From: Thermofilum sp. NZ13
Lineage (GTDB): Archaea; Thermoproteota; Thermoprotei; Thermofilales; Thermofilaceae
Length of the DNA: 64,000 bases
Assembly: GCA_002855745.1 (NCBI GenBank)
Contig: NDWX01000006.1
Coordinates: 32,588-96,587, forward strand
Reading direction: 5' to 3'
Made by a program: the position numbers and the translations under genes. Below the pieces are notes generated by a model. It was not told the DNA's origin. It ran no database searches and worked only from the letters and a program-made list of their open reading frames with translations. Shown one piece after another: positions 50,316-58,506 of the stretch. The stretch's first letter is position 1. Each line of letters starts with the position of its first letter.

Positions 50316-52509
50316 GCTTGTGACGGTTTTTTGGCTGTTTTTGCTCGCGAGCATCTCCGTGATCGTTTTTTCGGATCCACTCCCTAGTTGCTATACCGGT
50401 CCTTCGCCATTTCCTACGGACGGGACTTGGCATACGGTGATCGGTACGCAGACCCAATGGATTGAGGACAGAACTGGGAGTGGTGCTACTGACAATCCTA
50501 GTTGTAACAACGGGGGTTCTTTGAGGGTGAACGCTCAGTCTATGACAGTCGAGTATTGGATGGTGGCGTCGGTAGTAATATACAATCCAAGTAGTGGCTC
50601 GGGCTCGGGGCGTGCGGATTATAGCTATTCTGTGTCGAGAAGTCTCACCTTTAGAGAGTGCTCGTCGAGTGGTTGCAAGGATCTTAGGACTGATTCGTTC
50701 TCTTATAGTGAGTCGATTACTGTGACGGGATATTACCCGCCTTTGTATCGGGGACATAATGCTCGCGGGTTTGTTGTGGATCCGGGCTACACTTACTTCG
50801 TCTTAGCTCCAAGCCAGCAGACGACGTTGAAGCTGACAGTCTATTATGGAAGAGCTTACGCGTCAAACAATCTAGGTGCAGCTGTATCGGGGTCATCCTC
50901 GCCTTCTCCAGTAACCTACACTTTGACCGTCGCGGCTAAGGTAGTGAACTTCACCCTGCCTCAAAGCACGAGCGTGAGCGGTAGCCTGCAGGTCTCCGGT
51001 AGCCCTGTTTCGGGTTCTCTGACGTTCTCTGGCACATACCTGCAGGCGTCGAAGAGTGCTACTGCTAATTCTGGGACGAGCTACTCTGAGAGCTTGCCGC
51101 AGACCCTAACCTTGGTGCTAACTACGAGCAGGGCGGCGATAAGCGTCAGCAACAAGTACGCTGATGCCTACTCAGCGGTGTACTACTCTAGCGACTACTA
51201 CACAGGGAAGTTCAACGTCTCTGGCTCCTGGAGCATAACCTATCAGGGAGGCGCCGTCAGGGTCTGGCTGGACGCCTGCACGCAGGGCGGCTCCTGCAGG
51301 AACCTCTACTACTCGGGCCCCGTCTACGGCGGGTCGGGCTCGTTCACCGTAGCGAACGCTCGGCTGAGCAATGAGAGGCTGAGGCTGACGATCGGCTACG
51401 GGTACTCCACCTACGTCACCGCATCCGTGACGCTGAGCAACTCCTCCACAAAGACCTTATACTTCGCCTACTGGGACACACCGTCGGGCAAAGTGTACAG
51501 AACAACGGTCACGGGCACCCTCACTGCGAACACACAACTCACGGCCGTCTACTCACCGAGTGGGGGCATCAACGCGGCTCTAGTGCTTCTACCGGGCATG
51601 GACTTTCTCCCATACAATACAACGCACTTCATCCCACTATTGCCGGGGGTCTATACCGTTGAGACTAACGCCACAGTGATCCTGCTGGATGCGAGCGCTA
51701 CGCGCATCTTCTCGGTTAAGGGCATGAACGCCACGGTAAAAGTCCTTTCGACCTTCGGAGAACCCGCTAAAGTCGGGACAACCACGAAGGCCAGCAGGCT
51801 CCCAGCGACTACCTTGCCTATCGTTCTGATCGGCAACCAGACATTTTACCTGTTCTCGCTTACCGCCCCAGAGACTCCGAATTCGACAATCTACCTCAAA
51901 GTAAACAGCTCAATTTACATCTACAGGGTCGTAGCACCCCGAATAGAAGTCACAGAGATCGATTACGGCTGGGACGCAGTAAGGATACATTTCAACGCGT
52001 ATCCCTCCTGGAAAAACTACAACGTCACAGCAATAATTGACGGGAAAGAATTGTCTTCCGCTACAGCGAGCACAGGCGTGCTGGAGGTGAGGTATGAGGA
52101 GCTTCAAGGCGTGACTACTCCTAGGTCAATTGAGCTTGCACCATCGTGGGGTGGGCGTCTAGAGATTCCGGGAGAAAAGCCAAAACTTCTCTTACTACCT
52201 GTCGTAGTTGAGCTGAGTTTCCACAACGGAAGCAGTGGGCTTGTCTTAACAGCCTCGGAGCCTCGAGTTCTAGGAGCGAATGCTACGCTGAGGCAAGAAT
52301 TGATCGCGGTGAATGAGACACCGAATATGGGGAACCTCTGCATAAAGCTCGTGAACGCCAGCAACCAGGCAGTGTGGCAGGTGTGCGTGCCTTACCCCTA
52401 TGTAGCCGAAGTACCATACCCTGACACAAGCGGGCACTTTCTGGAGGTGGTCTACGTTCCTGCTCCTACAAGGCGGGTGATCGTTTTTCCGTGGTGGGAG
52501 CGGTTATGA
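50299..52509 (+). CDS. Very large surface protein, cassette 1 (paralogue of 59925-61421)
   Basis: 736 aa from TTG 50299. Signal/anchor helix (LVTVFWLFLLASISVIVFSD), then a Ser/Thr/Gly/Tyr-rich beta domain. Residues about 205-275 (YTLTVAAKVVNFTLPQSTSV, SGSLTFSGTYLQASKSATAN) match the paralogue closely, and so does PSGKVYRTTVTGTL then TAVYSPS near 395-415. The C-terminal 300 residues have no counterpart there. Many sequons (NFT, NST, NVT). It is coupled to the next gene by ATGA. Likely a glycosylated surface or filament-tip protein. Confidence 0.75.
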   Translation: MKWSTRLVTVFWLFLLASISVIVFSDPLPSCYTGPSPFPTDGTWHTVIGTQTQWIEDRTGSGATDNPSCNNGGSLRVNAQSMTVEYWMVASVVIYNPSSGSGSGRADYSYSVSRSLTFRECSSSGCKDLRTDSFSYSESITVTGYYPPLYRGHNARGFVVDPGYTYFVLAPSQQTTLKLTVYYGRAYASNNLGAAVSGSSSPSPVTYTLTVAAKVVNFTLPQSTSVSGSLQVSGSPVSGSLTFSGTYLQASKSATANSGTSYSESLPQTLTLVLTTSRAAISVSNKYADAYSAVYYSSDYYTGKFNVSGSWSITYQGGAVRVWLDACTQGGSCRNLYYSGPVYGGSGSFTVANARLSNERLRLTIGYGYSTYVTASVTLSNSSTKTLYFAYWDTPSGKVYRTTVTGTLTANTQLTAVYSPSGGINAALVLLPGMDFLPYNTTHFIPLLPGVYTVETNATVILLDASATRIFSVKGMNATVKVLSTFGEPAKVGTTTKASRLPATTLPIVLIGNQTFYLFSLTAPETPNSTIYLKVNSSIYIYRVVAPRIEVTEIDYGWDAVRIHFNAYPSWKNYNVTAIIDGKELSSATASTGVLEVRYEELQGVTTPRSIELAPSWGGRLEIPGEKPKLLLLPVVVELSFHNGSSGLVLTASEPRVLGANATLRQELIAVNETPNMGNLCIKLVNASNQAVWQVCVPYPYVAEVPYPDTSGHFLEVVYVPAPTRRVIVFPWWERL

Positions 52510-53024
52510 GCGATGTTTTGAAGATCGCGATACTCGTAACCATTTCTGCCTCTGTCCTTGCCTCTATTTACGTGCACCTTCAATCAGCAAGACCCATTGC
52601 GCACCTTAACTCGTTCAGCCTCGTGACGCTAACGCAATCCGATTTCATCGACTTCAACTCACAAATCTATTTAAACAGCACACAGTGCCGCGTCGTCATC
52701 AACGGCCTTCAACTGTTGACTTTTGAAGGCCCTGAGCTCGTGATCCCGAATTGCGCAGCAACCCCTTTGAACTCTACATGGATTAGCCTCAGGAGGAAGA
52801 ATGATGAATGCCTGCTCTCATTCAACCCGGTCTTCCGCGCCGAAAACGCCACCCTGATTATATTTAACGCAACTGAGCGCGGTTGGACTGATAGGCTGTG
52901 CTTAACGAAGTTGACAAGGGAAGCCCGCATTTACAATCCACGGATTGAGGTCTGCGGCTCCTTCTTCTCGCTTGATGGGCCTATCGTCTTAAAGCTGGTT
53001 TTGATAGAGGTGAAGAGGTGTTGA
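52506..53024 (+). CDS. Pseudopilin-like surface protein
   Basis: 172 aa from ATG 52506 (ATGA overlap). One N-terminal hydrophobic helix (VLKIAILVTISASVLASIYV) directly followed by an external domain with five Cys and several sequons (NST, NAT). The plan is that of minor pilins. Family not recognised. Overlaps the next gene by 7 nt. Confidence 0.68.
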   Translation: MSDVLKIAILVTISASVLASIYVHLQSARPIAHLNSFSLVTLTQSDFIDFNSQIYLNSTQCRVVINGLQLLTFEGPELVIPNCAATPLNSTWISLRRKNDECLLSFNPVFRAENATLIIFNATERGWTDRLCLTKLTREARIYNPRIEVCGSFFSLDGPIVLKLVLIEVKRC

Positions 53025-53260
53025 AAAGCGTCGAGGAGGCTCTTCTAACAATCTTCGAAGTTCTATTACTTGCTAGCGTCCTGGTATTTGCGCAAGATGC
53101 TTCAGTAGACAGCGACGTTCTGCACGTTCAGGGCTTGCTACCCCCCGGAGCGTGCACAACGGTTTACTCGTCGAAGCCCATAACCCTCAACGGAACGCAG
53201 CGCGGCAACATCATCACCGTGTGCCGCAACCACTCGAGCATCGTGGTGGTCGAGCCATGA
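53018..53260 (+). CDS. Small pseudopilin-like protein
   Basis: 80 aa from GTG. Helix EEALLTIFEVLLLASVLVFA then a short external domain with two Cys (GACTTVYS and ITVCRNHS), which could form one disulfide. Coupled to both neighbours (7-nt overlap before, ATGA after). No family recognised. Confidence 0.62.
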   Translation: MLKSVEEALLTIFEVLLLASVLVFAQDASVDSDVLHVQGLLPPGACTTVYSSKPITLNGTQRGNIITVCRNHSSIVVVEP

Positions 53261-53538
53261 GGGAGGTGCAAGCCGCCGTGGTTGCGGTCATTGTCCTCCT
53301 TACGCTGAGTAAGGCTACTACTACACTTATACTGCACCCGCTCTCCGCGCAGGTTAAAAACGCGAGGAATGCCGCCGTGATAGCAGCATACGTTATGCTA
53401 CACTCTAACTGTAGCGATGTCGCCGAGTACCTTAGAGAAGTTAATGCTACAGCCCCCCTTCCTGATGCCGCCACAGGGTTCGTAGCTGTTTGGTGCGGTG
53501 AGGAGCTCCGAACCTACTCCTTCTCCTGGAGGGGGTAG
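53257..53538 (+). CDS. Small pseudopilin-like protein
   Basis: 93 aa from ATG 53257. MREVQAAVVAVIVLLTLSKA gives a Glu close to the start of the hydrophobic helix, as in pseudopilins, then KNARNAAVIAAYVMLHSNCS and a second Cys near residue 79. Two nucleotides separate it from the next gene. No family recognised. Confidence 0.62.
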   Translation: MREVQAAVVAVIVLLTLSKATTTLILHPLSAQVKNARNAAVIAAYVMLHSNCSDVAEYLREVNATAPLPDAATGFVAVWCGEELRTYSFSWRG

Positions 53539-53540
53539 CC

Positions 53541-54107
53541 GTGCGTAGGCGTGGTACTGCCGCTCTGATAGCCGTAGCTGTCCTGAGCTTGCTGATATTG
53601 AATTTACACCAGGAGGAAACTTACCGAGTCGTTTACGAGGGCGAAGACGTTCATGCACTACTCTTGATTACCGCGCGTGAGGCCTGCAAGAGTCCGGATA
53701 AAGCTGCCATACTCTTCGCCCGGGCTCAAACCCTCGCAAAACACGTTAAGGTAAAATCGTACACGGTTTCAGTCATCGAGAACTCTTCTAACTACGAACG
53801 AGGGACTCTCCTGTGCGCTGCCAGGGTGAGCACCAGCCTCGGTGAGGATACCTTCGCATTGAACTACACCTACAAGCTCGTAGGGCTCCGTGTAGACGAG
53901 CTCACAGGCCGCATACTCAGAATATACGCCGTGAACGCTTACCAGTATTTCAAGTTGCCCATGTACAACTACACGATACAAATAAGCATTACACTCCAAC
54001 CTCTGTGCCCGCACGACTACGTTAACGGCGATTTGGCGGTAAGGGGGCTTGGGCCGTGTGTACTGGCCGACAAGTGGGGGCTAAAGCTGGTGATACCAGG
54101 TGGATGA
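53541..54107 (+). CDS. Pseudopilin-like surface protein
   Basis: 188 aa from GTG. N-terminal helix (GTAALIAVAVLSLLILNLHQ), helical part (LLLITAREACKSPDKAAILF), then a beta domain with sequons (NSS, NYT) and a C-terminal Cys pair ending in LADKWGLKLVIPGG. The last segment resembles the end of the protein at 59925-61421 (QDEYGVRVVAGG), which suggests that the second cassette fused this gene's end to the large protein. Overlaps the next gene by 8 nt. Confidence 0.65.
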   Translation: MRRRGTAALIAVAVLSLLILNLHQEETYRVVYEGEDVHALLLITAREACKSPDKAAILFARAQTLAKHVKVKSYTVSVIENSSNYERGTLLCAARVSTSLGEDTFALNYTYKLVGLRVDELTGRILRIYAVNAYQYFKLPMYNYTIQISITLQPLCPHDYVNGDLAVRGLGPCVLADKWGLKLVIPGG

Positions 54108-54465
54108 AGCAGTCCTGGCTCTACTCCACCTGTTGGTCGCGGGTTTGGTCTTTGCATATTGGCTTAATCTCTACTACTTCTATGGCTTTCGGCGATCCCC
54201 TAACACTGATCTCATCCGCGATATATGTTTCCTATTAGACTCACCGAATGGAACTACTGTGAACGGTGACTACTACCTTGATGGCTGCATAGCGAACGGC
54301 ACGATCGTTTCTAGAGTTCCAGTTTCAAGCATGTGCTTGGTACGGATAAACGCGACAGCCGTACGCGGACCTCTCTCAGGCGGAGTGGCGTGCTCCGTTG
54401 GGAAAGTTCGCCTGAGGCTCGAGAAGAGCAACGGCATTGTCGTTATTAAGAGTAACGGAGAGTGA
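54100..54465 (+). CDS. Small surface protein, cassette 1 end (paralogue of 59561-59932)
   Basis: 121 aa from GTG. MDEAVLALLHLLVAGLVFAY is an N-terminal helix after an acidic start; the external part has four Cys and the closing SVGKVRLRLEKSNGIVVIKS. The counterpart in cassette 2 starts MVDDAVAALAILIALTVALG and ends VVRVKLWSNGTRLLILRG, with the same position after, and overlap with, its upstream gene. Last gene of the operon. Confidence 0.68.
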   Translation: MDEAVLALLHLLVAGLVFAYWLNLYYFYGFRRSPNTDLIRDICFLLDSPNGTTVNGDYYLDGCIANGTIVSRVPVSSMCLVRINATAVRGPLSGGVACSVGKVRLRLEKSNGIVVIKSNGE

Positions 54466-54494
54466 AGGCTCTGAGCTCTTGTTGAAGTCAACTT

Positions 54495-55495
54495 TTAAAG
54501 TCGAAGATTCCTCACTAAGTTCTGGAACTCCCTGAGGCTTAGGCCCCACTGGCTGGCAACCTCGTCCGCCACCCCCTCGAGCCTCTCGTCGCTCACGAAC
54601 TCCGCCGCGATGATGGCTGCCTGGACGAGCTCCGCCAACTGCTTGACGTGCTCCTTCTCGGGCTCACCCCTGACTACACCAACCAGCCCCCTAGCGATCT
54701 CGAGGAGGAGCCCTGGGGGAAGCTGTAACCAATCACTTTGGCCACGACCGCGAGCGAGTTCTGCGGCGAAGCTAGCGCTTCGAGCGCGGAAGCGACCACA
54801 GCACCGCCCACCGCGGCGTACAGCTCCTCGGCCAGCCTCTCGCCCAGCGAGGAAAGCGCCCTCTTGCCCGCATTTACCAGCGCGCCACGCAGGCCTAGGC
54901 TGCCGGGACTCAGCCTTCTCAGGGCCTCGGCGCCCCTCCTCAGCTCCTCCCGCTCACCTGTCCCATGGTGCTGGAGGAGCTTGAGCGAGACCCCGCTTTT
55001 TCCGCCCTCAGGCATCACTTTGAAAGCATTGAACGCTGGGGTGCAGTCTACCTCCGCCTCCCCGGGCTGCTCGACGCCCCTCCTCTCAAACTCCACCTTG
55101 TGGACTCCGGGCGTGAAGACTAAGGCGACGCTACCCTTTCCGAGCCTCTCACGCAGCAGGATGTAGGCTCTGATTGCCTCTATGGTGCTCTCCTGGACCA
55201 CGATCAGCCTCGCTGGGCTAGCCTCCTTGTCGACGTACTCGGCGAGAGTCTTGCCGCCTACGAGCGGCTCTGTGCCCTCAAACCTCAGGAGCTCGGCGCG
55301 GCCCTCCCCTTGCAACTTCTCAAGGCCTGAGAGCTTGTAGCTCACGACCCTCGACTCCGGAACCCTCCCGGCGACTTCTAGGCGGGAGGAGCCCGGCCCC
55401 GCGAGGACGACGGCATCTTTGCCTTCCTCGAATACCTCTTCAACCCTATTGGCGACCCGATCTACCAGATCCTCGTAGCTGTACTCGCGGCTCAA
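54495..55495 (-). pseudogene. Frameshifted gene of unknown family
   Basis: The first frame gives 273 aa and stops at 54674; a second frame continues with good coding character from LPPGLLLEIARGLVGVVRGE near 54725 through KEHVKQLAELVQAAIIAAEF to WGLSLREFQNLVRNLRL and a stop at 54495. Joined, they make one protein of about 330 residues, so a single-base change near 54725 has broken it (or a shift is programmed there). The N-terminus has AVVLAGPGSSRLEVAGRV, a possible degenerate P-loop. No family recognised; codons are very GC-rich, as in the rest of this accessory region. Confidence 0.6.
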
Positions 55496-55547
55496 GAACG
55501 CTCTAAGAAGTAGCGCCTCGAATGCTATACAAATTTGTCTTTGTAAG

Positions 55548-55949
55548 CTAGGCTCTTAGCCTCAGCTGCCTCCTGTAGAGCATCACCGTAGCGATGTGCG
55601 AGCATATCCTCGCTCTGCGCACGTAGCCGTACGCGCGGAAGACGCAGTCGCACCTGTACCTGCCATCGCTCACCCACACGTTGTACCACGGGTAGGTGTC
55701 GCCCAGCTCCGCTAGCCCCTTGACGAGCCAGTGCTCGTTTCCCACTCTTTCGACCTTCCCCGCCAGGAGGCGGTACGTGGCCCTGTAGAACCACTCCGCT
55801 GGCTTATCTGGAAAAGATGCTTGTAGCTCGCTTAAAGCCTCCAGGAGGTCACCGTGCTCCTCGGTCAGCTTATCGCTGCAGTAGCCGTAGAGGGCGCACC
55901 TCACTAGCGCCCAGGCCAGCCTGCTCTCCTCACTCCTAGCCCTCGCCAA
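55548..55949 (-). CDS. SWIM zinc-finger protein
   Basis: 133 aa. A helical N-terminal domain (RLAWALVRCALYGYCSDKLT) and a C-terminal SWIM finger, CxCx(n)CxH, read as RCDCVFRAYGY then RARICSHIATVML. SWIM fingers bind DNA or proteins and occur in transposases and recombination helpers. A frameshifted fragment of a related gene lies at 5680-5768. Its start overlaps the end of the next upstream gene by 14 nt. Confidence 0.78.
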   Translation of the reverse strand: MARARSEESRLAWALVRCALYGYCSDKLTEEHGDLLEALSELQASFPDKPAEWFYRATYRLLAGKVERVGNEHWLVKGLAELGDTYPWYNVWVSDGRYRCDCVFRAYGYVRRARICSHIATVMLYRRQLRLRA

Positions 55950-56449
55950 ATGCCAGCACCCACAGCGCCTTCTCCGTGAGGGAGACCGTCACGCCGGCGG
56001 GGTGCGGAGCCCTCCTCAGGTAGCCGTAGTCCAGCAGCCTCAGGTAGTCGCCCAGCTCCAGCTCCGCGGCCCTCAGCCACTCCAATACGGAGCGCTCCTC
56101 AGCGGCGCCGGTCTGGAACTCCCTCAGGAAGCCCTTCACGAGGGCGTGCTTCGTGGGGAACGCGAGCTTCAATAAGTCCTCGCGCCTAGCCCTCCACACC
56201 ACCAGCCCTGGCTTCCCGCTCGAGGCGAATGGGGCCTCGACCTCCACCACGGCCTGGTCGTAGTCGAAGTACTTCTGCATCGCCGGCACCCCGTCCCAGC
56301 CCCTCGGCAGCGAGACGAGGCGCGGCGCCTCTCCAGCCTGTAGGAGTCGAAGCTGAACTGCGGCGGGCTCCTGTAAACCAGCGTCAAGTCGTAGAGCTGG
56401 GCCAGCGAGAGGAATAGTTGCGGCTCAGCTCCCTCAGCCTCACGAGCAC
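55936..56449 (-). pseudogene. Gene with two frameshifts, upstream partner of the SWIM gene
   Basis: The intact C-terminal frame (55936-56289, 117 aa) starts inside what reads as a longer protein: LVSLPRGWDGVPAMQKYFDY is continuous upstream of its ATG, then a shift leads to PQLFLSLAQLYDLTLVYRSP and PQFSFDSYRLER, and another to VLVRLREL from a GTG at 56449. Residues near the end (YLRLLDYGYLRRAPHPAGVT) look like a winged helix. Two shifts in 200 bases indicate decay. No family recognised. Confidence 0.5.
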
Positions 56450-57284
56450 CCTCCTCCCCGGCTCAAGCGAGGCAATGAACTGTGGCTCTGATTTGAACTA
56501 TTTCTGAAACAGTATATAGCTGTTTCTAACCGAATTAACTCCATGCATTTCTCTTCCCCCTGATGCTTCGAAAAACCTTGGAGATACCTGTTGACCTCAT
56601 AATCTGTGTCAGAGGGGAAAGGCTAAGTCACATTTCAATTATTTCACTTTCCCCTCCTAAAAAAGCCTTTCGCCCGCCACGTCCAGCTCGGCTACGAGCG
56701 CGCCAGCCCTGAGGTTCCCTGCGTCTCACAGTCTGTGAATCCTCCGCCGGCACGCAGGGGCCGGGCGGCTGGTAGGTTCCCGTGGCTCTCACAGCGTGTG
56801 ACGCGTCTGCCCGAGAGGCGTTTGAAGCGGCTTGCTTCGCGGAACATCACTGTGTGAGCTACTGATCGCGGCAACCGCTGCGAGTGGGAGATTGAGGTCT
56901 CACGTTGTGTGATGCTACGCGCCCCGCGGGTCTGGGGTGAGCGCCTCGTTTCCGAGCGCGGCGGCGTGAGCGCTCCCTCGGAGAGCCTAGAGCCTAGCGG
57001 GGAACTGCTCAGCGTCCCAGTTTCTGCGAGGGTTCCTCTCGAGAAAGCCCAGCGCTCGGTAGGCGGGGGCTACCGGCTGGGCAGCGGCGCTGGGGGTCTC
57101 GTGCCGGCTGCTAGACTTGCCGCGAAGCCTGACACACTTAGACGCGCAGAGCGGCGCTTGGGCTCCTCGCCTTTGCGCGTAGCTCCCGCGCTTTGGCACT
57201 CGTCGAGCCACCGCCTCTGAGGCTTATCACCAACAGTTTCGGTAAACTATAATAAATCGTTTAGCGCACCCTCATGTAGGATAG
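56450..57284. other. Non-coding accessory stretch
   Basis: No convincing gene. It contains four TCACA/TGTGA palindromes (56726-56912), an 8-bp inverted pair CCCTGCGT (56717-56724) / ACGCAGGG (56752-56759) that brackets the first of them, and a TATA-like CTATAATAAAT at 57247-57257. Confidence 0.5.
56726..56912. repeat. Array of four TCACA-N3-TGTGA palindromes
   Basis: Sites: TCACAGTCTGTGA (56726-56738), TCACAGCGTGTGA (56789-56801), TCACTGTGTGA (56847-56857, shorter) and TCACGTTGTGTGA (56900-56912, one mismatch). Start-to-start distances are 63, 58 and 53 bp. Protein-binding sites for partition, replication or repression of the surrounding element are likely. Confidence 0.65.
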
Positions 57285-57510
57285 ATGAGCGCACACCATC
57301 TACAGGTGCGCGGAGCGCGGCATCCTCTACATATACAGGCACTGCGGCTACACCACCCGCACCCCCAAGGGGATCGCAGGCCACACTAAGCTGCACCTCA
57401 GGCGCGGTGGGGGCAGGCATCGCCTGATATCAGGCGGGATCAAGAGGTATCACAGGCTGATATCGAGCGATATCAGCAGACATCAGGTGATACCGGCAGA
57501 TATCAAGTGA
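57285..57510 (+). pseudogene. Frameshifted C2H2-like zinc-finger gene
   Basis: A TATA box at 57247-57257 points to the ATG at 57285, but from the next base onward it is the +1 frame that reads as protein: YRCAERGILYIYRHCGY then TTRTPKGIAGHTKLHLRR. CGYTTRTPKGIAGHTKLH fits C-x12-H-x3-H, although the first Cys lies 13 residues earlier than normal. That frame has no start codon, so a one-base change just after the ATG has probably disabled it. Its last 28 codons run through the 10-bp repeat array. Confidence 0.4.
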
Positions 57511-57587
57511 TATCATGTGGTGATATCACGCGAAATCAGCTGATATCACCTGATATCAGGCGATATCAAGAGGTATCGGGTGATGCT
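57426..57587. repeat. Helically phased 10-bp tandem repeat (GATATCAnnn)
   Basis: Sixteen units, nine of them exact GATATC, start at 57426, 57436, 57447, 57459, 57469, 57479, 57489, 57499, 57509, 57522, 57532, 57542, 57552, 57562, 57572 and 57582. The step is 10 bp almost throughout, with a few steps of 11-13. Ten is not a multiple of three, so coding does not explain it. Each unit is itself palindromic. Confidence 0.85.
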
Positions 57588-57753
57588 GCGTGGCGTCAAG
57601 GGGGGCTCGGCGCGGGCAAGACCTCCCAGGAGGAGACGAGGAGGGTCGCGGAGCTCGCCGAGAGGCTCGCCACTGATAATAGAGCTTCCGCCCTACCCGG
57701 GGCGGAGCTCTACCTCGTCCTAGAGAGCCGCGAGGGTTCAAGGTAGCCTGCCG

Positions 57754-57921
57754 GTGACAGACAATGTTCTGTACTGCATAGCAAAAAGAGTCAGCTACCC
57801 CGGGGGCAGCGGTAGCGCTAGGCTTGCATTGCGTGCCCTGCGCTACGCCCTGCAGGCCGCTCAGCCCGGCGCCGTCTCCGTGAGGCACGCCGAGCTTGCT
57901 TTAGCCTTCTTGAGGCTCTGA
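57754..57921 (+). pseudogene. Fragment resembling the sensor-2 end of an Orc1/Cdc6-type AAA ATPase
   Basis: 55 codons from GTG: a strand-helix segment with GGSGSARLALRALRYALQAA and GAVSVRHAELALAFLRL. Orc1/Cdc6 proteins have GDARKALDLLRRA-type sensor-2 helices followed by an (A)xxVxxEHVxxA segment, and the order matches. Just upstream (57615-57746) another frame has GAGKTSQEETRRVAELAERL, which could be a P-loop remnant. No complete gene can be built, so this is a relic at best. Confidence 0.35.
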
Positions 57922-58097
57922 GGCTTGCGGCGCGCTCCACCTCCTCCAGCACGCCCCTGAGGCTCTCCCACTCGACGCAGGCGCCCTCGGCGCAGGTGTA
58001 GGCTCTCACAGCCCCCTTCATGCTTAGCGCCTGGGCTTAAAAGGCGGTGAAGGGGTAATAAGGGGTTCCGCGTTAAAACCCCGAAAGTAAAACGTCG

Positions 58098-58427
58098 TTA
58101 TGGTGTCGCCTCGCCCCTGCCCTCCTCCTCGGCTATCATCCTGGCGAGCTTGTCGAGCACCTCAGCCACCCTGCGGCCCTTCTCGGTGAGCCCGAAGATC
58201 CTCGACTTCTTGCCCACGAGCCTCTCCTCGACGAGGCCGTGCTCCTCGAGGTCCATGAGGGCCCTCTCGATGTAGTACGTGTTCCTAGACCTGAGGAGGG
58301 GGATGAACTCGCTCTTGATCGCGTACCCCACCCTGTACAGGTAGAGCAGGATGAGCACGTGCCTCCGCTCCATGAACCAGAGCTCCTCAGCGCCACTCCC
58401 CTCGCCCTCCCCGCTCACAGAGGCCAC
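58098..58427 (-). CDS. Winged-helix DNA-binding protein
   Basis: 109 aa from GTG 58427, about 25 nt after a TATA-like GATTATACAC. RRHVLILLYLYRVGYAIKSE then YYIERALMDLEEHGLVEERL and KSRIFGLTEKGRRVAEVLDK form the MarR/PadR-type winged helix. The frame is open to 58466, but that part holds the promoter box. Divergent from the ParB-like gene, so probably the regulator of the partition-like module. Confidence 0.78.
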   Translation of the reverse strand: MASVSGEGEGSGAEELWFMERRHVLILLYLYRVGYAIKSEFIPLLRSRNTYYIERALMDLEEHGLVEERLVGKKSRIFGLTEKGRRVAEVLDKLARMIAEEEGRGEATP

Positions 58428-58506
58428 CCGCCTAGCCCAGCGCGCCGGGTGTATAATCGGCACCAAGATAAATCAATTTTTTAAGATAGCGCGGGGCCAA
58501 GAAAGT

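Noticed and set aside
54738..55166. 142-codon open frame on the plus strand
   Set aside because: Antisense shadow of the GC-rich frameshifted gene; Ala/Ser/Pro-rich translation typical of such shadows.
57426..57587. CRISPR array
   Set aside because: The units are 10 bp and contiguous, with no spacers and no cas genes in the window.
58351..58506. Longer ParB start upstream
   Set aside because: It would overlap the divergent winged-helix gene and contain the ParB promoter itself; the GTG at 58507 fits the TATA spacing.
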